Below, one piece after another: positions 1 through 8,356 of a DNA stretch of 64,000 bases. Each line of letters opens with the position of its first letter. Position 1 is the first letter of the stretch. The translations under genes and the position numbers were made by a program. Source of the DNA: Dyadobacter frigoris (GTDB lineage: Bacteria; Bacteroidota; Bacteroidia; Cytophagales; Spirosomataceae); NCBI RefSeq assembly GCF_005280585.1, contig NZ_SZVO01000024.1:1-64000 (forward strand). Direction: 5' to 3'. The notes below the pieces were generated by a model, which saw only the letters and a list, made by a program, of their open reading frames with translations, had not been told where the DNA came from and did not search any database.

Positions 1-2
1 CC

Positions 3-281
3 GATGGCTATTGGGGTTACAAAAAATTAAAAGAGGTAATTGCCAAACACAATGTCGTTATTGAGTCCGATAAAAAGAAAGCAGCAAAGCTGTTTCCGTG
101 GGTGAACCGAACCATTAGTAATGCCAAAAGAATGTTAAATGGGGTGCACCATAACTGTATAAATGCCAAATATGTTCAGAACTACCTCGACGAGTTTTGT
201 TATAAGTTTAACCGAAGATATTTTGGCGATAAACTTTCAGATAGACTAATGATAGCGGCAATGGAAAGCACTTGGTATTAA
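3..281 (+). CDS. IS1595-family (ISXO2-like) transposase, C-terminal part
   Basis: Frame 3 is open from the window edge to TAA at 279-281 and encodes about 92 residues; the start lies outside the window. The sequence contains DGYWGYKKLKE, then FPWVNRTISNAKRM, GVHHN and YLDEFCYKFNRRYF. That series of blocks is typical of the C-terminal half of IS1595/ISXO2 transposases, DDE-type enzymes that move the element by cut and paste. Only the last third is visible, so activity cannot be judged. The bases just after the stop (about 284-301, ending in GTCAAATAATC) may be the right terminal repeat, because similar ends are common in this family. The left end cannot be seen. Confidence 0.8.
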   Translation, partial: DGYWGYKKLKEVIAKHNVVIESDKKKAAKLFPWVNRTISNAKRMLNGVHHNCINAKYVQNYLDEFCYKFNRRYFGDKLSDRLMIAAMESTWY

Positions 282-357
282 TACCGGATAGTCAAATAAT
301 CTTATATACCTGGAAAACCGGGTAAATGAATAACAATTCTATTAATCTGTTTCTTAA

Positions 358-492
358 TTGGTATCACTGTTTGGCGGTTGGCCGATTGTGGTCACCGGTT
401 CGTCCGTCATTTTGGCTTTCACCTTTTCGTCGGCAATCGGTCTTTTTTGGATGGTAATCGGCCCCCAAAGCAGCAGCGATGAACCCGATTGA
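358..492 (+). pseudogene. Remnant of a small membrane protein, start lost
   Basis: A 44-codon frame opens with TTG directly after an in-frame stop and ends with TGA at 490-492. It has no ATG and no plausible ribosome site. The translation is strongly hydrophobic, with two membrane-like stretches (SLFGGWPIVVTGSSVILAF and SSAIGLFWMVI), and ends in a polar tail QSSSDEPD. It lies between the transposase end and a real small membrane gene, so it may be the 3' part of a gene cut off when the insertion sequence arrived. The opposite-strand frame over the same bases is less convincing. No family recognised. Confidence 0.35.
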
Positions 493-531
493 AGCTTTTC
501 GTTACGAATAATAACAACTAAAAACCAAGTA

Positions 532-753
532 ATGAGAACAATCATCCTCGGAGTCCTTTTATTGCTAATCGGAATCATGCTATTTATTTTTAATCATTAC
601 GATTTTGTGACTTTCGGCAAGATTATCCATGTTGGTAATCTAAAAATAGCCAGAGAAAATGATCATCTATTAGAATGGTCGCCCTGGTTGGGTATTGCCG
701 TTTCACTCGTGGGTGTATTTACAATGGCTATCGGAATCCTGAATAGAAAATAA
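532..753 (+). CDS. Small two-helix membrane protein, unknown function
   Basis: Seventy-three residues with a hydrophobic N-terminal helix (about 3-21), a short polar middle containing NHYDFVTFGKIIHVGNLKIA, and a second helix (about 50-69) ending in a basic NRK tail. It starts with ATG and ends 30 bases before the L,D-transpeptidase gene, so the two may be co-transcribed. I recognise no family. The middle segment could be an extracytoplasmic loop. Its sequence shows nothing catalytic. It is preferred over the opposite-strand ORF at 663-998 because that frame overlaps both this gene and the clearly coding transpeptidase gene. Confidence 0.55.
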   Translation: MRTIILGVLLLLIGIMLFIFNHYDFVTFGKIIHVGNLKIARENDHLLEWSPWLGIAVSLVGVFTMAIGILNRK

Positions 754-783
754 AAAACTTCACCATCTAATAAAACCAAAACC

Positions 784-2406
784 ATGCTGCGATTAACTAT
801 CCCATTTTTTATGATCGGAAGCCTGTTTTCACAAGGTTGCGAACGTAATAATAACACAAAGACTGAAAAAAATACCGACTTATCCATCGGGGAGGAATTA
901 GTTAAAAGGGATACGACGATAAACATCGGTAACGCATATAATGATTTGTTTTTGGATAGCAGTGCTGTTGAGAAATTCATCAAAAGCCAGCAACTCAATG
1001 ACTCTGTTTCCTTTGTACTTCGTAGTTTTTACAATACCCGTAACTTTGAATATGCCTGGTTTTGCACAGACGGGCTCATTGAGCAGTCGCTCAGCTTCCG
1101 GAGTTTGTATAAAACAGAAGACGATCCTGATTCCCTTAATAAGTCGCTTGAGACAAGGCTGGATCGTTTAAGGGTTAGTAAAGATAATTCGGTTAGTGCT
1201 AATGACCCCGTAACGATTAAGACAGAATTACAACTGAGCTTGCAATTCATCCGTTATGCACTTGTTCATTTTAGGGACATGGGCATCAGTCCATCTTCCT
1301 TAGCTACTTTTATCCCTGTCAGAAAAAAGCAGGTTTTAGAGTTCGCCGACGAAATACTTGATTCGGGCAACACTGACAATAAAAATTACGCGGCCTTCAA
1401 TAAATCTTACGGTCTGTTGAAAGTTAAACTGGGACAATACAGAGCGATTAAAAACAATGGGGGCTGGCCGGTCTTAGGCAGCGATGTAAAGAAATACCGT
1501 TTAGGGACCAATAACGACGAAGTTAGGGTTTTGAAAAAAAGACTTCAATTAACTGGTGAATTGATCGCGACTGACACCAATGGGATATTCAGCACGGAAT
1601 TAGAAAGTGCTGTTAATATTTACCAGGCAAACCAAGGAGAGAAACCAACCGAGCAAATAAGCTTAAATCTGCTTAAAAATCTGAATATCCCCGTTGAGGC
1701 CCGAATTCAGCAAATCATCCTCAATATGCAGCGTATGCGGTGGATGCCAGACCAATCGGAAGCGCTGCTTATCAAAGTGAATATTCCGGAGTTCGTTGTT
1801 TATGTGGACAGTGCACAAAAGACTTTGTTTAAGATGGACGTTGTTGTTGGTGTACAAGGTCATAACACGACCATGTTTTCGGGAAATATCAATCAGGTTG
1901 TTTTTAGTCCTTATTGGAATATCCCACCCAGCATCGTCCGAAAAGAAATTATACCCGGACTGCGCCGGGACAAGAATTATTTAAAGAATAGAAACATGGA
2001 GCGTGTTGGCAGTTCCAGTTTCAGGCAGAAACCAGGGCCAAGGAATGCGCTTGGGAAAGTAAAATTTTTATTCCCCAACAGTTTTAATATTTACATGCAC
2101 GATACGCCGCAAAAAGGTTTTTTTGACAGGGACAAAAGAAGTCTGAGCCATGGCTGTATACGGCTTAGTGATGCGCGGAAAATGGCCATTTACCTTTTAC
2201 ATAATTACCCGGAATGGACTCCCGAAAAGATAGATAAAGCTATGGATAGCGGGCATGAAAGATTTGTTAAGCTGAAACCGACTGTACCGGTCATTATCAC
2301 TTACTACACCGCCTGGGTTGATAAAAATGGCTCACTTCATTTTGCCAATGACATTTATCAACATGATAAAACCATGGCTAAAAAGATGTTTACCAATCCA
2401 CAATAG
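784..2406 (+). CDS. L,D-transpeptidase (YkuD/YcbB type), lipoprotein
   Basis: A 540-residue enzyme predicted to form 3-3 cross-links between meso-diaminopimelate residues of peptidoglycan, or to attach proteins to it, in the periplasm. The N-terminus has a hydrophobic stretch ending in a lipobox (LFSQGC), so it is probably anchored to a membrane by a lipid on Cys19. A long helical scaffold follows, then a peptidoglycan-binding-like segment (around VRVLKKRLQLTGEL), then the YkuD domain. The catalytic motif SHGCIRLSDA lies near residue 455, with the active Cys in HGC, and HDTPQKG is upstream. The order matches large YcbB-like enzymes. It starts 30 bases after the preceding small membrane gene. 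Confidence 0.93.
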   Translation: MLRLTIPFFMIGSLFSQGCERNNNTKTEKNTDLSIGEELVKRDTTINIGNAYNDLFLDSSAVEKFIKSQQLNDSVSFVLRSFYNTRNFEYAWFCTDGLIEQSLSFRSLYKTEDDPDSLNKSLETRLDRLRVSKDNSVSANDPVTIKTELQLSLQFIRYALVHFRDMGISPSSLATFIPVRKKQVLEFADEILDSGNTDNKNYAAFNKSYGLLKVKLGQYRAIKNNGGWPVLGSDVKKYRLGTNNDEVRVLKKRLQLTGELIATDTNGIFSTELESAVNIYQANQGEKPTEQISLNLLKNLNIPVEARIQQIILNMQRMRWMPDQSEALLIKVNIPEFVVYVDSAQKTLFKMDVVVGVQGHNTTMFSGNINQVVFSPYWNIPPSIVRKEIIPGLRRDKNYLKNRNMERVGSSSFRQKPGPRNALGKVKFLFPNSFNIYMHDTPQKGFFDRDKRSLSHGCIRLSDARKMAIYLLHNYPEWTPEKIDKAMDSGHERFVKLKPTVPVIITYYTAWVDKNGSLHFANDIYQHDKTMAKKMFTNPQ

Positions 2407-2578
2407 AAGCGTTATACCTATGGTTTATGCGTGTGTATTTTTCGGTATATATTGTTCCCCTAAGGAGCGGGCTTTGGATGTCGGACCTTGTAATGATAAA
2501 AAAACATACTTAGTCTTGCGTAATTAGACACTTTCATAATCATCATTTCCACGGCGCTTTTGTCTTGAATATTAATCT

Positions 2579-2613
2579 GTGATTCATGCAACTATTCGTA
2601 TTTGGTTTGTAAA
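2579..2613 (+). promoter_or_regulatory. Shared stress-promoter element, copy a (BON gene)
   Basis: GTGATTCATGCAACT, 14 bases, then TGTAAA. It is one of ten copies in the window with the same parts and the same spacing. The last base lies 70 bases before the ATG of the 3xBON gene at 2684. A short dyad (AGGTGCACCT, 2629-2638) sits just downstream, in what would be the early leader. Confidence 0.7.
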
Positions 2614-2683
2614 TTTTGGTACGCACAGAGGTGCACCTTTGTTGCGTTGAAATAATTCCGTTTCAGTATTAATTTAAATCGAA

Positions 2684-3355
2684 ATGAAAACCAATTCAGA
2701 ATTACAGACCGACGTTCAGAACGCTATCAAATGGGAGCCTTTAATGAATGCAGCCGAAATTGGCGTTACTGCAAAAGATGGTGTTGTTTCTCTTACAGGA
2801 ATTGTAGACAGCTATGCTAAAAAGTTGGAAGCTGAAAATGCGGCCAAGAAAGTCATTGGAGTTAAAGCCGTGGCTGAAAATATCGAAGTGCACTTTCCGA
2901 ATTCATGGTCAAAAACGGATGAGGAGATTGCCACGGAGGTTTTGAGCGCCTTACGATCAAATTGGTCTATCCCTAATGACAAGGTGAGTGTTAGAGTTGA
3001 GAAAGGATGGATTACTCTGGATGGAGAATTGCCATGGAACTACCAAAGAGAAGCTGCAAAAACAGCAGTGCATTATCTTAATGGAGTTAAGGGTGTAACC
3101 AATAACATCAAAATCAAATCCGAATCTCACAATGCAATTGAGAAAAAAGATGTTGAAGACGCAATTGCAAGAAGCTGGTCAGTGGATGATTCTGACATTA
3201 GTGTCTCAGTATCTGGCACCACAGTTACTTTGAGCGGAATCGTTGATTCCTGGTATGAAAAAGAGGAAGCAGGCCGTATCGCCTGGAATACCCCTGGAAT
3301 CTGGCATGTGAAAAATGATCTGGTAGTGGACTATGATTATGCCATCATTGATTGA
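2684..3355 (+). CDS. Triple BON-domain protein, copy 1
   Basis: A 223-residue protein made of three consecutive BON domains (about 4-72, 78-148 and 152-220). BON domains are about 65-residue alpha/beta modules found in OsmY and other envelope or stress proteins, thought to bind lipid or stabilise membranes. Each repeat shows the usual pattern of GV..L.G.V.....K..A...A..V.GV. No signal peptide is visible, so it is probably cytoplasmic or peripheral, unlike OsmY. Two close paralogues lie at 20775 and 28246, and a single-domain relative at 9201. It is monocistronic, with its own upstream element (2579-2613) and a strong hairpin after the stop. The three repeats themselves are clear. Confidence 0.93.
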   Translation: MKTNSELQTDVQNAIKWEPLMNAAEIGVTAKDGVVSLTGIVDSYAKKLEAENAAKKVIGVKAVAENIEVHFPNSWSKTDEEIATEVLSALRSNWSIPNDKVSVRVEKGWITLDGELPWNYQREAAKTAVHYLNGVKGVTNNIKIKSESHNAIEKKDVEDAIARSWSVDDSDISVSVSGTTVTLSGIVDSWYEKEEAGRIAWNTPGIWHVKNDLVVDYDYAIID

Positions 3356-3360
3356 AAAAA

Positions 3361-3395
3361 ACATAGCGTTGGCAAGATTCTCGCCAACGCTATGT
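3361..3395 (+). terminator. Stem-loop after BON copy 1
   Basis: A perfect 13-base stem (3361-3373 with 3383-3395) and a 9-base loop follow the BON stop codon directly. There is no long T run after it, so it may terminate weakly or mainly protect the 3' end of the transcript. Confidence 0.65.
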
Positions 3396-3519
3396 TAAAT
3401 ATCATAAATATGTTCCAGATTATTCCAAGATGTTTTTGCCGTCCAGAATCCTAAATATTAACTCCTGAATACTTATTTCACATTGCTTATTGGTTTAGAG
3501 GGAACTGTAAAATCAAACT

Positions 3520-4299
3520 TTAGGCTGCATCCTGAATTTTTCTGACCAGTTTGAGAACCCATTCTCTCGGAATAAAACCAACAGCGTCTGCCATAAGATT
3601 ATTTATAAATCCTGGAATAGCCACGCTTTTGCCTTTTAGCATCGCTTCATATCCATATGCAGCGACTTCTCCGGCAGTGGGCAGTTTGTTATTGTTGAAC
3701 ATTTTACTGTTTTGCATAGACGCCGCTTCCTGGAATCCGCTTTCGGTTGGGCCGGGACAAAGCGCGGTAACGGTTACTCCCTGATGAAGGACTTCATTAC
3801 CAACCGCTTGTGAAAAACTTAAAACATAGGCTTTAGTTGCGGAATATACCGCCATTTTTGGGCCAGGCTGAAAGGCGGCTATTGAGGCTACATTCATAAT
3901 TCTGCCGCCTTTTCTGTCAAGCATATCTTTCAGGTATAACTTGGTGAGTAAGGTCAGTGCCATAATGTTCAGATTTATCATGTTCACTTCCTTCTGTAAA
4001 TCAGTGTCGGAAAAAAATCCAAAATCACCGAAACCTGCATTGTTGATCAGGCAATCGATCTGGATTTTTTCTACTGTCGTCCGGTCATAAATCTTCTTCG
4101 CCGAACCTTCAGCGGAAAGATCAATGACAATAATGCTTACGGAAATTCCGTACGTTTGAACCAGTTCGGATTTGAGCTGATCAAGTTTCGCTTTGTTTCT
4201 TGCCACCAAAACCAGATCGCCTCCTTTTGAAGCATGGATTTTTGCCAGTTCAAGGCCAATTCCACTGGAAGCGCCTGTGATTAATGCAGTGTAGGGCAT
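3520..4299 (-). CDS. Short-chain dehydrogenase/reductase
   Basis: A 259-residue classical SDR. The NAD(P)-binding motif TGASSGIG is at residues 8-15, NNAG at 86-89, the catalytic Ser at 139 and YSATK with Tyr152 and Lys156. The resemblance is to DltE/YqjQ-type SDRs of unknown substrate. It is the last gene of a leftward run: kinase 7695-6502, regulator 6509-5460, D-lactate dehydrogenase 5375-4401, then this gene after about 100 bases. The order suggests a role in low-oxygen or stress metabolism, but the substrate cannot be read from the sequence. The start ATG at 4299 gives the normal family N-terminus. Confidence 0.9.
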   Translation of the reverse strand: MPYTALITGASSGIGLELAKIHASKGGDLVLVARNKAKLDQLKSELVQTYGISVSIIVIDLSAEGSAKKIYDRTTVEKIQIDCLINNAGFGDFGFFSDTDLQKEVNMINLNIMALTLLTKLYLKDMLDRKGGRIMNVASIAAFQPGPKMAVYSATKAYVLSFSQAVGNEVLHQGVTVTALCPGPTESGFQEAASMQNSKMFNNNKLPTAGEVAAYGYEAMLKGKSVAIPGFINNLMADAVGFIPREWVLKLVRKIQDAA

Positions 4300-4400
4300 T
4301 GGTAAACTATAATTTATGATGAATATCAGAAGAACTTGTGCGTATCAGGTTCGGTAAAATGAAATTTAATACCATTGATGTATTTTGTTTGAAAATATTT

Positions 4401-5375
4401 TCAGCTGTTTGTAACCGCTAGTTCATCCTGCCAAAGATCTAAACTGTGTATCGTTTCTTTGGCTATTTCTTCCAATGCTTCGACAGTTAAAAAAGCCTGA
4501 TGCGGCGTGATGATTACATTGGGAAAAGTTAATAATTTTAGAAGCAGATCATCTTTGGACTTACCGGAAGGATTTTCACCATAAAAAACCTCCTTTTCAA
4601 ATTCATAAACGTCCATTCCCAGATAGCCGATCTTTTCCTGAACAAGAGCTTCCGGTAAGTCGGCGGTATTAATTAATGCACCTCTGGCGGTATTGATCAG
4701 CATTACTCCGTCTTTCATAAGTGCCATGCTTGAAGCATTTATGATATGTCTGCTTTGAGCTGTTAAGGGCAGATGAAGGGAGATAATATCGGATTGTGCT
4801 AACAATGTTTCCAATGAAACCTGCTCTATTTTTTCCAGGTTATCATTGACGAAAATATCTGAACCCAATACACGGCATCCCAAACCGTTAAAAATGGCTG
4901 CGGCGGCCTGTCCGGTATTTCCCAGCCCGATTATTCCAACCGTTTTTCCGTAAAAGGTAAATCCGGTCAGTCCGTCTAATTTGAAATTGTAGTGATGGCT
5001 GTCTGCGTCGGCTTGTATGAGGTGGCGGTTAAGTGCCATAGCCAATGCAACAGCATGTTCTGCGATTGAAGCAGGGGAATAAGCCGGAACGCTGGCAATT
5101 TTTATCCCTCTTCTTTCAGCGGCTTTTTTATCTATCTGGTCTGTTCCTGCTGACCGGGTTGAAATGAATTTTATACCTTTGTCGGATAGTTTGTTGATCA
5201 CAGTTGCAGAAACATCGTCGCTTGCAGAAACAAGAATGGCTTCTTTTCCTTCTGCAAATCCACAGGTTTTCAAACTTAGTCCATTGGATATGAGTGTGAT
5301 ATCGTGCTTTTTTGCATTGGCCCTAGCCAGAAATTTCTTTTCAAAATTCTTTACACTATATGCGACTACTTTCAT
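4401..5375 (-). CDS. ldhA: Fermentative D-lactate dehydrogenase
   Basis: A 324-residue D-2-hydroxyacid dehydrogenase. It reduces pyruvate to D-lactate with NADH when respiration is limited. The N-terminus (MKVVAYSVKNFEKKFL) and the C-terminal ITPHQAFLTVEALEEIA closely follow E. coli LdhA. The cofactor motif GIIGLGNTG is present. The catalytic residues are the Arg in NTARGAL, the Glu in DVYEFE and the His in PHQAF. It lies 84 bases downstream of the receiver-Crp regulator on the same strand. An oxygen-sensing pair directly ahead of a fermentation gene makes functional sense. Confidence in the enzyme class is high; D-lactate specificity follows from similarity. Confidence 0.9.
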   Translation of the reverse strand: MKVVAYSVKNFEKKFLARANAKKHDITLISNGLSLKTCGFAEGKEAILVSASDDVSATVINKLSDKGIKFISTRSAGTDQIDKKAAERRGIKIASVPAYSPASIAEHAVALAMALNRHLIQADADSHHYNFKLDGLTGFTFYGKTVGIIGLGNTGQAAAAIFNGLGCRVLGSDIFVNDNLEKIEQVSLETLLAQSDIISLHLPLTAQSRHIINASSMALMKDGVMLINTARGALINTADLPEALVQEKIGYLGMDVYEFEKEVFYGENPSGKSKDDLLLKLLTFPNVIITPHQAFLTVEALEEIAKETIHSLDLWQDELAVTNS

Positions 5376-5459
5376 TATACGTTTTTTTTCGATTACGCGA
5401 ATTTACCCGGATCGGTCCGCATTAAGGACAGGCTAAATCATAGAAAAATGTGATGCTCA

Positions 5460-6509
5460 TCAGTTTTTCATTTTTTGCAGCCTTGACATATCCTGAATAT
5501 AAATCATGCTTCCTTTTTTGTCGATCAAACCTTCGTCTTTAAAATCGGTCAGCGTGCGGCTCACTGTCTCCGAAGCGATACCCGCCATGGCAGCTAGCTC
5601 ATCGCGCGAAATTTTAAATTCTGTCCGCTGTCCTTGTGTGCTTAACCGGATCAACACATTTGACAAACGTTTCCTGACGGAATGATAGGCAAGAGCCAGT
5701 AATTGCTCTTCTTTTTCATGGATGTCGTTTGACAAAATTCTCATAAACTGACTGCCAATGTCCGGAAACCGGTTGAGAAGTGAGATCACAGATTCTTTTT
5801 GCAGCATACAAATCGCAGCGTCTTCCAGCGCTTCTGCTGTTTCTGTGAAAGCTTGCTCTAAAAGTAATGCGCTGACGCCCAGATATTCATCCGTTTTGAA
5901 TAGCCCCGTCATGAGTTCTCTGCCGTCTTCTGATCTTTTCGATGTTTTGATAACGCCATCCAAAACCAGATAAATACCAGTCGGCTGATCACCATCATAA
6001 TACAGGATCTGCCCTTTTTTAATCTGCCGGATTTTTCGGCCGGAAATCAGTGCTTTCAAATCGGCCGCCCCATTTTCAGAATCCGCTGTAAGGCTTTCCA
6101 GTATAATCAGCGTTTTACTATAATGTGCTTTTTGTTTTAGCTCTTTGGCAAGGCGTCCTTCAATTGCTTTCAGGAGCTCCATATCATCAAATGGTTTGGT
6201 CAGGTAGTCATCCGCACCCATTTCCATTCCTTTCCTGAAATCAACACGTTCTGCTTTTGCAGTCAGGAAAATAAATGGAATTGAATCAGTCTCATGGTTT
6301 TTGCCAAGCATATACAACACACCGTAACCGTCCAGCTCAGGCATCATGATATCGCAAAGAATCAGATCCGGCCTGCTCTGAAACGCAAGTTCAATACCTT
6401 TTTTTCCATTATCGGCCTGGGTGACCACATAGCCGGAAAATTCAAGAATTTCAGCCGTGCTTTCCCTGATATCATTATTATCCTCTATAATCAGGATTTT
6501 TTCATTCAT
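5460..6509 (-). CDS. Response regulator fused to Crp/Fnr DNA-binding protein
   Basis: A 349-residue one-chain regulator. Residues 1-120 are a receiver domain with phospho-acceptor Asp53 (LCDIMMPELDG) and Lys105 (LTKPF). Residues about 160-250 are a cNMP-type beta-barrel, and 275-340 a Crp/Fnr winged helix. The barrel lacks the cAMP-binding phosphate motif, and there is no cysteine cluster for an iron-sulfur centre, so control should come from phosphorylation. The recognition helix (GIASETVSRTL) has the E-x-x-S-R pattern of Fnr/FixK proteins that read TTGAT half-sites. Its start overlaps the end of the upstream kinase gene by 8 bases, so they are a translationally coupled pair. In rhizobia these parts are separate proteins, FixJ and FixK. 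Confidence 0.93.
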   Translation of the reverse strand: MNEKILIIEDNNDIRESTAEILEFSGYVVTQADNGKKGIELAFQSRPDLILCDIMMPELDGYGVLYMLGKNHETDSIPFIFLTAKAERVDFRKGMEMGADDYLTKPFDDMELLKAIEGRLAKELKQKAHYSKTLIILESLTADSENGAADLKALISGRKIRQIKKGQILYYDGDQPTGIYLVLDGVIKTSKRSEDGRELMTGLFKTDEYLGVSALLLEQAFTETAEALEDAAICMLQKESVISLLNRFPDIGSQFMRILSNDIHEKEEQLLALAYHSVRKRLSNVLIRLSTQGQRTEFKISRDELAAMAGIASETVSRTLTDFKDEGLIDKKGSMIYIQDMSRLQKMKN

Positions 6510-7695
6510 GGCTCTTTTTGAAATATAGGGTAAATGATGTACCCTGATTTACATTGCTTATAAACTTAACCTCTCCATCCATCAACTGTACATACCGGTT
6601 GACGATGTTAAGACCTAAACCTGTTCCGGCAATATTCCCGGTATTATGCGCCCTGAAAAAAGCTTCAAATAAATGTTTCTGGTCTTCTATGGGTATACCA
6701 ATCCCGTTATCCTGAATACAAATGGTCACCATCGATGGTGTGATTTCTGTATTGAATTCGATGAAAGTATTTTCGCCCGAATATTTGATTGCATTGCTGA
6801 TCAGGTTGATAATGGCATTTCTCAATAGCGGCTGATCCAAATTTACGGTGGCAGACGTGCCTGTGTGCTGGTAAATAATCTGCTGATTTTGTTTCGCGAT
6901 CAGCTGCATATCTTCTGTAATTTCTTCGGAGAATTTGACAATATCAAATGCTGTCAAAACCGGTTTGAATTCTCCGGCTTCAAGCCTTTCCAGCGATAGG
7001 AAATCATTGAGAACGCCGGTAAGATGAGATACCAGAATTTTGATTTTGGCGGTATGTCTGGAAATGTTGGGACTGATAGCGTCTCCGGAGTATTTTTCAA
7101 TCAAAATGGAAGAAAGCTGGATTGCACTTAATGGCGTTCGGAATTCATGAGAGGCCATCGATACAAACCGGCTTTTAAGCTGGCCTAGCTCCATTTCTTT
7201 TTCCAGTAATTTGCTTACTTTTTCTTTGGCTTCTTCAAGCGCTGTTACCGTTTCATTCAATAAACAAGTGCGCTGCTGTACCTGTTCTTCCAGATGAAAG
7301 GCATATTCCTTCAATTTTTCTTCGGCCTGTTTTTCACGGCTCAGATCATGTATGAACCCGGTGTATATTTTGCGTCCGTAAAACTGCACCTCACTGATAC
7401 CCAGACGAAATGGGAAAACTTCGCCGGATTTGCGAAGACCAGTCACTTCCCGCCCGATCCCGATAATGGATTTTCTGCCAGTCTGGTGGTAATTATGAAG
7501 ATAACCATCATGCTGGTCGCGGTCGGGAGGTGGCATGAGCATCGATATATTGTTGCCGATCACCTCGCCGGGTTCGTATTCAAACAACTTGCAGGCAGAA
7601 GGGTTGATAGTTTCAATAGTTCCCTTACAGTCTATCGTGATGATTCCATCGATCGCATTTTCAATGATTGCTTTGAGCAGTGCTGAATTTTCCAT
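6502..7695 (-). CDS. PAS histidine kinase with FixL-like haem-binding signature
   Basis: A 397-residue kinase without membrane helices. The PAS domain (about 5-118) is very like FixL: MLMPPPDRDQHDGYL, then IIGIGREVTGLRKSGEVFPF and YTGFIHDLS. His62 and Arg82 are exactly 20 residues apart, as are the proximal haem His200 and Arg220 of Bradyrhizobium FixL. A coiled coil (about 119-160) links to the HisKA domain with His173 (ASHEFRTPLS). The ATPase boxes follow: the N box near NLISNAIKY, then DNGIGIP and GTGLGL. It overlaps the receiver-Crp regulator gene, its likely partner. Haem binding and oxygen sensing are inferred from these residues; a non-haem PAS remains possible. Confidence 0.92.
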   Translation of the reverse strand: MENSALLKAIIENAIDGIITIDCKGTIETINPSACKLFEYEPGEVIGNNISMLMPPPDRDQHDGYLHNYHQTGRKSIIGIGREVTGLRKSGEVFPFRLGISEVQFYGRKIYTGFIHDLSREKQAEEKLKEYAFHLEEQVQQRTCLLNETVTALEEAKEKVSKLLEKEMELGQLKSRFVSMASHEFRTPLSAIQLSSILIEKYSGDAISPNISRHTAKIKILVSHLTGVLNDFLSLERLEAGEFKPVLTAFDIVKFSEEITEDMQLIAKQNQQIIYQHTGTSATVNLDQPLLRNAIINLISNAIKYSGENTFIEFNTEITPSMVTICIQDNGIGIPIEDQKHLFEAFFRAHNTGNIAGTGLGLNIVNRYVQLMDGEVKFISNVNQGTSFTLYFKKSHE

Positions 7696-7836
7696 GGATT
7701 TACGATAAGTTCAGCGATTGATACGGGGCGCGGAGCAGCTTTGGTCATACCCTTTTTATCTCAATCTATGGGAGTTCATTTTGACTCTGGACATAAACGC
7801 CACCAAGTTATTTGACGAACTTTTTGGAACTGTGAC

Positions 7837-7863
7837 CTTCTTCCACCCAAGTCTTGGAAGAAG
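7837..7863. repeat. Inverted repeat between kinase and YtxH genes
   Basis: CTTCTTCCA (7837-7845) and TGGAAGAAG (7855-7863) form a 9-base perfect stem with a 9-base loop. It lies downstream of the leftward YtxH gene and upstream of the kinase start. No T run follows on either strand, so it could be a weak terminator or an operator for the kinase operon. Confidence 0.4.
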
Positions 7864-7907
7864 TTGTTTAAGGAAATGATGGATGTAATATGCAGTCATT
7901 TATTTGG

Positions 7908-8183
7908 TTAAACAATGATTTCATTTTTTTTATCGGTATCTGCCCAATGACGTGTATCAACGTTAACAGGTATCGTTGCTCCGTTTAAGATTCCATCCAA
8001 TTTTGTTTTCACGTCAGAAACAACCCGGTTATAGCGAATGATTTCGTTTTCCATGAAATCGTCCTTTCTCTGCTTTATTTTTTGTCGTGTACGAGAACCC
8101 TTATCTGGAGCGAATAACAACCCTATTGCAAAACCTGCCGAACTGGCGAGAACGAGGCTGCATAATACTTTTCCCATTTTCAT
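7908..8183 (-). CDS. YtxH-like stress protein
   Basis: Ninety-one residues. An N-terminal membrane helix contains the typical YtxH pattern (AGFAIGLLFAPDKGSRTRQKI), followed by a charged helical tail that probably forms a coiled coil. YtxH-family proteins are small general-stress proteins of unknown mechanism, membrane-anchored with a cytoplasmic tail. It starts at ATG 8183 (a second ATG two codons later is possible). A weaker copy of the shared 35-bp element lies at 8322-8356 on the same strand, about 140 bases upstream. That fits induction together with the other stress genes of the island. Confidence 0.82.
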   Translation of the reverse strand: MKMGKVLCSLVLASSAGFAIGLLFAPDKGSRTRQKIKQRKDDFMENEIIRYNRVVSDVKTKLDGILNGATIPVNVDTRHWADTDKKNEIIV

Positions 8184-8321
8184 AATCCGGTAGTTAAAGT
8201 TTACTTAAACAATTCTATCATTAACTATATATAGTATACGTTAATGGGGAATTTGTTATTATTCCTTGTTTAGGCGCTCATTTTTAATTTCATAAAGTTG
8301 CACAAATTAAATTCAAGATAT

Positions 8322-8356
8322 GTTACACATAATATTTTAAAAGTTGCAAGTTTTAC
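8322..8356 (-). promoter_or_regulatory. Shared stress-promoter element, weak copy j (YtxH gene)
   Basis: On the minus strand: GTAAAACTTGCAACT, 14 bases, TGTAAC. The TGCAACT and TGTAAC parts and the spacing are perfect, but the GTGAT part is degenerate. It overlaps the last codon of the AraC-like gene and points to the YtxH gene, 138 bases downstream of its end. Confidence 0.45.

Noticed and set aside
354..578. 74-codon frame on the minus strand
   Set aside because: It overlaps a more plausible hydrophobic plus-strand frame and the start of the small membrane gene, and resembles no protein.
2579..2593. Shared element as a Crp or Fnr palindrome
   Set aside because: Only the left half fits TGTGA or TTGAT. 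The right half (RCAAC) does not give a proper dyad at the Fnr spacing, so I did not call it a plain Crp/Fnr box.
2579..2613. Shared element as a normal Bacteroidota promoter
   Set aside because: It lacks TTG at -33 and TAnnTTTG at -7 in most copies.
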